Of a stretch of DNA of 26,067 nt, positions 1-7,539 are shown piece after piece (the stretch's first letter is position 1; every line of letters begins with the position of its first letter). Source of the stretch: Sphacelaria rigidula (Eukaryota; Phaeophyceae; Sphacelariales); assembly GCA_964200075.2 (NCBI GenBank), contig CAXNAA020000149.1, positions 1-26,067 on the forward strand, read 5' to 3'. Made by a program: the position numbers and the translations under genes. The notes below the pieces were generated by a model. That model was not told where the DNA came from. It saw nothing but the letters and a program-made list of their open reading frames with translations, and searched no databases.

Positions 1-138
<138 letters not shown>

Positions 139-800
139 ATTCTGTATGCGCACATCATGCCGCCCGCGTACTGGGGGGGAACGTTGCGCGAATTTGATGG
201 GCGAAAGTTCCTCTCTCTAGTTGTATTTTCCTAAACTAGTCGAGCTGAACTTTTGAAGTTGAAGGTGGAGACTGAGTCCAGTTCCGGGTAGCGTTGTCAG
301 TAGCCGTTTTTTTTTCGGGGAGTTTGGTTCATGGCTTTTGTGTACAGGACTTTTTCTGTACAAGGGGCGTAGAACGCGGGGAGTTTCGATCAGAGAAAAC
401 AAGGAGTCGTTCAAAAGAAAATGAAGTGCGTCATGTGATGCCGCGATCAGAAGGAGTGCCGGAATGTTTCGACAGTCGTTGCGACGGATGTCCGAATCAC
501 CACAGGAATGTAACGTCCGATGTCTCGCGGCGTCCCTCGTGCTTGTGCACATGATCTTGGGATTGCGCTCCGACCCGTCTTGTCCGATGTTACGGACTGA
601 TGAGGCGTGACCCTTTCATGCCGCAGGTCTACTCGAGGAGATTCCGAGTACTCGTATTTGAAGATGCCGAATTTTCTGGCGGTGTGCATCTGTACCTCCG
701 AAGTTACCATGCTATGGAAATTCGCAAAAATGAAACCTCTGAGTGTATGTTACATGACGAAAAACAATGCTTCCGTGATTTTGTGTAGTAGAGCGTTGAT
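139..800. other. 3' flank of the ubiquitin gene, no gene recognised
   Basis: The first few hundred bases must include the 3' UTR of the ubiquitin gene. I see no conserved coding exon. Open frames of up to 111 codons on both strands overlap each other and look like chance frames. No clear polyadenylation signal can be called. Confidence 0.5.
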
Positions 801-819
801 TGTGGGTGGTTTTGATCAC

Positions 820-965
820 TGGCGTGTGTTTGATAGCTACATATCGACATTCGATGTCCTACTCGGGGATATCAAGGGCCTCAGTGGCGAACCACGTACT
901 ACAAAAAATACTTCAACAAGCATTTCGGAACCGAAATGATTATTTCACTGATTTGACCGCTCCTC
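820..965 (+). repeat. Dispersed repeat family R1, copy 1
   Basis: This stretch aligns by eye with the reverse complement of about 1385-1520 and with about 2985-3110. Shared blocks are a core near TAGCTACACRTCGACAT, then GGGATATCAAGG and CCTCAGTGGC, then GCATTTC followed by an A/T-rich TGAAA block. It explains the scattered overlapping open frames here. No coding capacity is evident. Confidence 0.6.
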
Positions 966-1384
966 ACTCTTCTGTCCCATCTCACGAAAACGTTGTTGGG
1001 AGTAATTGGTACCCAAAATTATACTGTCCCTGTCTTCGTGACATACCAGACACTGCACCGAGTCATTTTCTGCTGCAACTCGTGACGAATCTCATCAGTC
1101 AGCTACGCTCCATCTCGGGCGAAACATTTGAGGGACGAATCACTTTCAATCACTTGTAAATATCTCCTCAAGTGTCCCAAGATGTATCAGGCGACATGAG
1201 CAGAAACCCCACTCATTAGGACGGTGCCAGGGAAATTCCAGAGAACAAAGCCCTTATCGTTTCCTCCATCACACGAAAAGGGAGAGGCTTTATCGATCTG
1301 AAATACCGAACAGACGGAATCTTGAGTGAAAAAACAGTGCTTCCGTGAGATTTAGAGGATATGATACGATTGAGAGTGAAAAGT

Positions 1385-1520
1385 GATCAATCTGAATAAA
1401 TCGTTTCAGTTCAGAAATGCACTTCCACGGGGTCCACCATGCGTTCTGCAATAGCTGGCCACTGAGGTCCTTGATATCCCTGGGTAGCATGTCGACGTGT
1501 AGCTGTTAGCACACGCATGT
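1385..1520 (-). repeat. Dispersed repeat family R1, copy 2 (inverted)
   Basis: Read on the minus strand, this copy carries the order AACAGCTACACGTCGACAT, CAGGGATATCAAGGACC, CAGTGGCCAG and GTGGAAGTGCATTTC, matching copies 1 and 3. It lies directly left of the inverted repeat at 1693-2105 and may be part of the same larger element. Confidence 0.6.
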
Positions 1521-1692
1521 TATGGAGGTGAAGAAAGATACACGTGGAACAAAAATGATGACTCGCTCGAAGCGAATGATAAAAGCCAGTCTCTATCGCA
1601 TCATCTACTCTCAGTCTCGAGAAAACACAAAAGTGGTGGGACTCCCCATGATCATCAGTCACCCCGTATAATCCACGCAAGGTACAGATGGT

Positions 1693-2105
1693 CCTTGATT
1701 TGTACAAGAAGGAGGAGTTCGGTCCGTCTACAGGATTCTTTCTCCTGTGCTTTGATTTTTCGCACCCCACTCCGTTGGGCAACATTTTTCGGTCAGCTGT
1801 GAGCAAACTGAATCACTTCTCCGATTTTCTGGGCATTGACTTTCGATACGTGACCTCTGTGCTGAAATCGGGACACTTCCGCATCCCCCCGATTATTTTT
1901 TCAAATCGTGGAGATCTCGGAGTGCCCCGATGTGGGGAGTAGGGTGGTGAACCAATAGTCCTCGTCCAGAGAAGCGGAGAGATGATCTGGTTCGCTCACA
2001 GCTACTGTACCTGAAAAACATTGCCCAACGGCCTGGGGTCCGAAAACCAATCCACGGAAGAAAATCGCCTGTAAACGGGCTGAAATCCTCATATTTGCAC
2101 AAATC
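1693..2105. repeat. Long imperfect inverted repeat (foldback)
   Basis: The left arm (about 1693-1840) and the reverse complement of the right arm (about 1962-2105) share a colinear series of blocks: a TTGTACAAG-like start, GTCTACAGG, a CGCACCCCA-like block, CCGTTGGGCAA, TTTTTC, AGCTGTGAGC and a CTCTCCG-like block. The arms are imperfect, and about 120 bp separate them. The parallel open frames on the two strands are mirror images of the arms. The element resembles a foldback or MITE-like transposon, but no terminal duplication was resolved. Confidence 0.6.
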
Positions 2106-2216
2106 GAGATTAGTTGCCATAAAAGTGGGTATAAGGGCACAACTCGAATGGGAGTCAAAATTCCTGTCGAAAACTGCCTCTTGGGCCCTTCTCCGTCGAT
2201 TTACGCTCGAAGAGAG

Positions 2217-2535
2217 GGCTAGGCGAATGTTGACGCTTTGGAATGACTTGCTCTACTCGTTGAGACCGTTCGTTCTAAGGCAACTCTGCATTTCCCGCTG
2301 GCCCCACTTGTGTTTTTTGATCAAATCAGGCCAAACCTTAGCCAAACATGAATTTTTCAGTAAAAAACGGTCAGGTGATCAAAATCTCTCCAGTATTTTG
2401 ATCGCTTGACCGTTTTTCATTGAAGATCCGGGTTCGGCCAAAAATAAAAGTGCGGCCAGCGGGAAATGCAAAGTTGCCCTGAACGGTCTCAATAAGTAGA
2501 GCAAGTCATTCTAAGGCGTCAACGTCCGCCTAGCC
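2217..2535. mobile_element. Foldback/MITE-like element with long terminal inverted repeats
   Basis: The element starts with GGCTAGGCG and ends with CGCCTAGCC. The arms remain complementary for well over 100 bases. Both contain GAATGACTTGCTCTACT, GAGACCGTTC, GCATTTCCCGCTGGCC, AAAAACGGTCA and GATCAAAAT in mirrored order around a centre near 2375. It has no coding capacity of its own. This is the structure expected of a non-autonomous DNA transposon. Target-site duplications are not obvious, because the flanks share only AG-rich bases. Confidence 0.8.
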
Positions 2536-2984
2536 AGGAGTGCCCCCCGCGAAACCTCCGAGACAAAATATATGTACCCCCCCCACCTCCGGCGGTCGTA
2601 GTATTTTTTTTTCATTTACATGAAAAAACGCTCATGATTGCTGGCCCTATCTGCCACCACAAGATGCGACGCAAACTGGACACAGATTGGCGGTGCAGAT
2701 AGATGCATTTAGCTTGATTGAGCAAGCATCACAGAGCATTGTGATATTTGTCTGGTCTTCTTGCCGTGGAAGTGTGATGTGAGTACAGCGGTCTCCATGC
2801 CAAGGATCTGTGTACGCGGCAACTGAGCACATCCGCCAACGCCTCGGCAATGAACTAGGGGACAGCAGGCTGGGTGTCCCCCTCCCCTGAAAATCTCGAA
2901 TTTCGATCTTGGGGCCTATCTATGTGTCCCGGAATACTTTTTCGACAGACCCTTGGTTTTGTGTGTGTTTTTCGCCTGTAAAAA

Positions 2985-3110
2985 TTGTGCTTACAGCTAC
3001 ACGTCGGTATTCTTTTCAGGGATATCAGAGACTCCACACACCTCGTATAAGGCGTGGAGGGGCATTTCGTCAAGTGAACCTGTTTCAGGCATTCATCGGC
3101 CATTTCTGGA
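2985..3110 (+). repeat. Dispersed repeat family R1, copy 3
   Basis: The blocks ACAGCTACACGTCG, CAGGGATATCA and GTGGAGGGGCATTTC match R1 copies 1 and 2 in the same order. This copy is more diverged in the middle than the other two are from each other. Confidence 0.55.
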
Positions 3111-4385
3111 AATCTGGAGTTCTAGATTTCTGCAGATTGACCGCTACAAGAAAAATATACCTTGGATTCATCCCAAGGCGGAGAGCTTTCATTCAAGCCT
3201 CTCCTCGCGTGGCTCGGCGAAGTATTCCCCAAGAAACACCAGTCCAGAGGTAGACGAGGGTTTCCGATTAAATGGGTCCTCACTCTATAATAGACACTCG
3301 GTCTGATGAAGAGGCCGCTCGCAGTTTGGTAAAAACTTTGTGGGCCGCAACAAGGCCCCAACGGAGGACTTTCCGTGGGAAGTGCTTTTTCCCGGTTAGA
3401 GTGGGGATTCCCGTATAGTGTGGTTAGTCGCCAGTCCGGCGTGACAGCACTATGCTGAAACTCCACGTTAGCCGTTTCCGCTCGATAGAACTACTTCTGA
3501 TTGTCCTGGTGAACGATCGTATGTCTCCACTAACTTTAGCTCTAGCTATTGCACTGATCTACAGCCGAAAACGAAGGCGTTTTGGACATTAACCGGTTTT
3601 CGACACCACCACACAACGGCTCTTCACCCAGCAATGCCCCGACAATAAAAAATCGCGAAGCACTTTCCTTCAACAAACTATGTTCTTCAACAATATCTTC
3701 CGCGTCTAGAACTTTCGAGTGGACGTGAAAAACGGTCAACACTTCCCGTACATGGTTTACGACAGCACAGCATACCAGGAATCGCATACCAGGAATCACA
3801 TTAGTGGTATAGTGCCAACATAGAACTAAACTACAAACACACGCCCAAGGATTCTACTTCACGCGGCCATGCGTCGGTAGGCCTGGATGATGTTTTGGAG
3901 CGGTACATCTCGCTTCAGATCCCGTCTCCAGGCCGGCACCTGTTGGTAGGTCATCGGTTCAGGCCGGCCACAAACCACACGCGAGGGAGGCGCCAGGCAG
4001 CGTAGGAACAGAAAAACGAAGACACACCTCGAGTAAGCGTCAGCGATCAGGCACAGTAGAGCAATTCGCTAAGCACCAGCATCCATTTTGTCTTTCCTTG
4101 CGACAACCAAATTTACTCCTAACGGCACCGCTTGCATCAATTTGTTCGTGATCCATACGCATCCACGGTTGAACCCGACCTTCGCCTATATAATGATTCC
4201 CTTTGGGCGCGAAACTGCCTTGGTGAACGATAGCTGTTCCACGCATATGCAACGGGGAGAGTTCTTGGCGTTTGCCTTGTTGACGGCCTCAGTGATTTCG
4301 ACACACGAGGTAGCAGCAAAGTCATCAACCTTCGAGCAAGAATTCGAGCAGAAATTGCGGTGTGCTCAGAGGCCAAAATCCGGCC
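3111..4385. other. No gene recognised
   Basis: Several frames of 70-116 codons exist on both strands, including 3799-3542 on the minus strand and a TTG-initiated frame at 4088-4438 that runs into the A/T-rich tail of a SINE. None shows a known motif or good splice signals. A short direct duplication of CATACCAGGAATC lies near 3771-3800. The 3' exons of the minus-strand RING-type gene could be here, but I cannot place one. Confidence 0.4.
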
Positions 4386-4389
4386 TGTG

Positions 4390-5125
4390 GATATTTATTT
4401 TTTACCTTATATTTACTATTTTATTTGTCGCTCTTTGAAGCTATCCCCTTTCTCGGGACGAGTCCGTGGTCTCGAGGGATCACCCCATCTCTCCTCGGTA
4501 GTCATGGTGGTGGTCGAGCTAGATCATTTTGTGCGGGGTGGGAGAACCTTGGTACCATGCAAGAGGGAATGATCGTACTACGTAGTGTTTATATGGATAT
4601 ACATCCATGAGGCAGTGTGCAACTTGTGGCTCTCTGGAAGTGGCAATGTCAGGATATGAAGCGACTAATTGGAGGCTGTCATCCCAATGCAAGATAGTCA
4701 GTACGCTTCGGGTCGAACAATCTTAGCAGGATAAAGCTCACTCTTCATGCGACTCGCTGGAAACATCATGGCGCTGAGCGCTTGGTGATTGATTGCGAGC
4801 CTGGTCCGGCGTAAACCCGGCGTGCTTCGTCCCGGCTTTGTAGGGATGCGAGATCAACGGTCACATGACCACGGCGTGCGAGATCATGAGTAACTCCTCC
4901 CCCCCAGGTACACGCCTCTTGGTCTCGCGGATCGGGTCAGCACCATTCCCGCACCGCGTCAGCTCTCATCAAACAAACTCAGTTGAATACGTCTTGTTTA
5001 CTCACGTACTCACGGTTTCGACGGTGGAAATCAGACCGAAAAAACCCAACGCATCGGGAATCGAATCTCCGTTCTCTTCATCCTTACGGTGACAGGCGGA
5101 CCATGACACCACCGGGGCGCGGCGG
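4390..5125 (-). mobile_element. tRNA-Asp-related SINE, interrupted copy
   Basis: On the minus strand the element begins near 5118 with a tRNA-like head, about 72 nt long. The head contains a D-arm-like GGTGGTGTCATGG, an anticodon region CCGCCTGTCACCG (GTC, Asp) and a B-box GATTCGATTCC. The body matches the copies at 11525-11806 and 21375-21700. The body breaks off near 4906 and resumes at 4499 with the shared 3' block (GACCACGGACTCGTCCCGAG on the minus strand). It ends in an A-rich tail around 4390-4435. About 406 bp (4500-4905) is foreign insert. Confidence 0.8.
4500..4905. repeat. Insert that splits the SINE
   Basis: The SINE body is continuous in the 21.4-kb copy, but here these roughly 406 bp interrupt it. 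GGTA occurs at both junctions (…CTCGGTA and AGGTACACG…), a possible short target duplication, although the same bases also belong to the SINE. I found no convincing terminal inverted repeats and no coding frame of note. Confidence 0.5.
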
Positions 5126-5510
5126 AAAATAACCGACCACACAATCGACTCCCAGGAGGTTTCTGGCCGATACTTCTTGCCGCACATAATTAATTGCAAG
5201 GGCCTTCGAGGAGTTTTACTATCTGCGACGTCTCTGCGCTGTGTTGGTTTCGGCCTGTTGCTCGTGCAGTATTTCACCGTTTTTCGCAATATTATCCGTG
5301 TGTATTTCGTTTGTAGCTGCAGTTCGAAGCAAGTCCTGCGCTGCTCGTGATTTCAGTCTGGACTGGTGTGCCGATCATACATCAACCGGTCTCTGCTTCT
5401 TTTGCCGGATTTCGTGTTCGAACACGTAGTTGTTAGCCTTCTCGACGTTGCAGTAAGTGAATTGTGCGTTTCTTCATCATTTGTCACGACTTAGTTTGCT
5501 CTGTCGTTCT
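5126..5510. other. No gene recognised
   Basis: This stretch lies between the SINE head and the next repeat. Apart from pyrimidine-rich stretches I see no exon, RNA gene or repeat that I can name. Confidence 0.4.
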
Positions 5511-5514
5511 GTTC

Positions 5515-5665
5515 GACTTTTTGTCTTGTTCTGTTCCTTCTTTTTTTCAGGGCGTGTTTTCAGTTTTGTTTTTGTTGGGTACGTCCCATCATGAGACTAC
5601 GGCTGAACCCCTGGGGGGTCAGTTAAAGTGCGACAAGCAATGAATCAATCGATCAAATCATCGAA
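5515..5665 (+). repeat. Short repeat with ATCA-type tail (R2), copy a
   Basis: A pyrimidine-rich lead (CCTTCTTTTTTTCAG) is followed by GGGTACGTC, ATCATGAGAC, CTACGGCTGAACCCCTGGGG, AAAGTGCGACAA and then an AATCAATCGATCAAATCA tail. The same order recurs at about 17285, 22695 and, more diverged, 22855, always on the plus strand. A simple-sequence 3' tail is characteristic of some LINE/SINE 3' ends. Confidence 0.65.
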
Positions 5666-5712
5666 CTTGTCAGTATTGATCCTTACAGTCTGAAATCATC
5701 GAACTTGTCAGA
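5653..5712 (+). repeat. Direct repeat of a 19-mer
   Basis: AAATCATCGAACTTGTCAG occurs twice, about 38 bp apart, just after the tail of R2 copy a. It may be a local tandem duplication or a remnant of an insertion-site duplication. Confidence 0.7.
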
Positions 5713-6086
5713 CATCACCGGTCATGAATTCATTACCTCGTCTCAGAATGCTCTCGGCGTCAGCCGCCGGTGCCTTGTAGTCGACGATTTCCCTTCATTA
5801 ATTACTTGTCAAACGTCAAGTCGCGCGGCACGACCTCAGCCTTGGATGACAAGGCAGACGCACTGAGGGTTAAACAAATGGAAACAGAAGCACACGCTAA
5901 GGTAAACTCGAGGAGGCAAATGACACAAAAAAGGAAAGGAAAACTAAGAGGAAACGTTCACATAACTGTCAGGCAAAGATGAGAACCAGTGACAATCCCG
6001 AGAGAACGCCCGAGAGATGAAACATCGGCTGCGCGCCTGTATTTACCAGTGCAGATTTTGGTACAAAACTAAAACAATAGACTAAC

Positions 6087-6371
6087 CTTGCAGAGGGGAC
6101 ACTCCTGCTTCTTGCTGGACTTGAAGCAGTCCGTGATGCAGGGCAGACAGAAGCGGTGGCTGCATGGCAATGTATGCGGATCCTCAAATATGCATAAACT
6201 GGATCGTAAGATGCATTCGACACGATTGGGCAATGCAGGGGATACGTATAGTCGGAGCTCAGAAGATCGAATAGGGCAAGACGAGATGAGCAGCTCCAGT
6301 CTCATTGCGGTGTCTATAGGGCAATGTGCGCTGTAAGTTTTGTCGTCGCGCAGCTTCGAGAGCAAAGCCAT
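6087..6371 (-). CDS. RING-like zinc finger exon (probable E3 ubiquitin ligase, partial)
   Basis: A 95-codon frame from ATG 6371 ends at a donor, CTGCAAG|GTTAGT. The second half is a strong RING: IFEDPHTLPCSHRFCLPC, then CPLCK, giving Cys70, His72, Cys75, Cys78, Cys91 and Cys94. The spacing is BRCA1/TRIM/RAD18-like. The first zinc pair is not canonical: CPI at residues 32-34 is followed by Arg35, and about 25 residues separate it from the FEDP block. No GT-AG intron in matching phase restores C-x2-C. An acceptor (TTCTTGCAG) lies 16 bases upstream of the ATG, so this can be either a first coding exon or an internal exon of the UBZ gene upstream. Exons after the donor were not found. Confidence 0.65.
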
Positions 6372-6676
6372 ATCTATACCCTCACCTTCTCTGCAAGAAT
6401 TGGAACAAATTAGTCGACAGGCAAGAAAGCTTCAGACCCGCGTTCGAATTTACGCTGACAACGGAAGGTATACCAAAAAAGCAATGAAGATCACGTCAAC
6501 TGACTCGCATGCCACTCCCTACGGATACCCATTACCGCCACTGGAAGCACCATGGCATAACAAGACAACCCACGCGATTTCTTGAAACGAACAGAATTGC
6601 GCCCATCTTGGCACATTGCTGCCAAGCGCGGACGATGACGCTCGAGTACTAGACGAATCGACCCATCACAACTCAC

Positions 6677-7539
6677 CAAACTGGACACGTGAGCTCGGCA
6701 GCAAGCGCAGTCATCCCCACTGCAGCCTCACTCTTTTGCCCGTTCGCCCCACCGCTCATACCCATCGTTTCCCCCGCGCCTCCGTTCCCATTCAAAGCGG
6801 CAGACGCACCGGAAGAAGCCGTCGTTTTCGTTTCCCGGACCTCCTGCTCAGGGCCCTCTCGTCCAGCTTGCCCCACAGCGTCCGCGCTAATGCCGGTGCA
6901 TTGCGTGTCAAGGTGGTGACTGCACAGGTCTGCTCTGACTCTCTTCCCACACACTGGACAACTCGTCATCGAACTAGTAACTGCAGCTGTTGATGATCTA
7001 ACAGCATCACCGGCGCCGCGTTTGCTGCTCCTCCTCCTCCTCTGTGGTTGGGCCGGCGGCCGTAAACTCGCGGTATTGTTGGCGAGGGTAGTGGGGGAAA
7101 ACGGCCAACTGACGGGCGGGGCGGTGTTGTCCAAACTGCTACCGAGTGTAGCCTGCTCTCCCCTTCGACCAAAATTTGGTCCAATATCATTGTGCTCAGG
7201 TACCGTAGCCTCCAACGAGCAACGATCATCACCACAGTCACCGTCCCCGTCGTTATTGCATGCACTTTCGGAGTTTTCTGCGACCCGTTCGCCAATTTCG
7301 ACACGCACAACGGCCGCATTTTCGCGTACAGTTTCGCTTGCTTCAATCGGTGGTCGTGCGACGCTCACCGCTCTCTCTGATGCAGCAGCACCCGCTTTTT
7401 TTTTCGCGAGAGCAGGGTTACAATGGATACCGGGAGCTGTGCTCTCCTGAGCACCCTGGGGCGCAGAAGACGTTGGTGGCGGTAGCGATGCCCCCGCGCA
7501 TTCAGTATCGAGGTGTTTGCTACAGAGTTCGATGATGAC
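6677..7539 (-). CDS. UBZ4 gene exon 2
   Basis: The acceptor TATCTAG|GTC joins in phase 0 and supplies VIIELCSKHLDTEC, the His/Cys half of finger 1. The frame stays open past a run of three Lys codons (AAA×3) to a second full finger at about 6966-6890. It ends at CCAGTTTG|GTGAGT, which splits the second Cys codon of a third CPVC. Confidence 0.8.

Noticed and set aside
217-1160. Several overlapping frames of 60-119 codons after the ubiquitin gene.
   Set aside because: They overlap on both strands, lack motifs, and partly coincide with repeat R1.
2647-2850. Minus-strand Cys-rich frame ending near LCPVCVASCGG, considered as the missing half of the third UBZ finger.
   Set aside because: It lacks the following His-x3/4-Cys half and splice signals in phase. 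The match is limited to CPVC.
4088-4438. A plus-strand frame of 116 codons ending in a hydrophobic, membrane-like segment.
   Set aside because: It begins at TTG, and its hydrophobic end is the A/T-rich tail of the SINE read through. No motif supports a protein.
5048-5118. A possible functional tRNA-Asp gene on the minus strand.
   Set aside because: The acceptor and T stems do not pair well, and the sequence is joined to the SINE body, so it is a SINE head and not a gene.
6100-6310. Splicing out a small intron to restore a canonical C-x2-C in the RING.
   Set aside because: No GT donor between CPI and the FEDP block is in the phase required by the CCAG acceptor, and the resulting intron would be under 50 bp.
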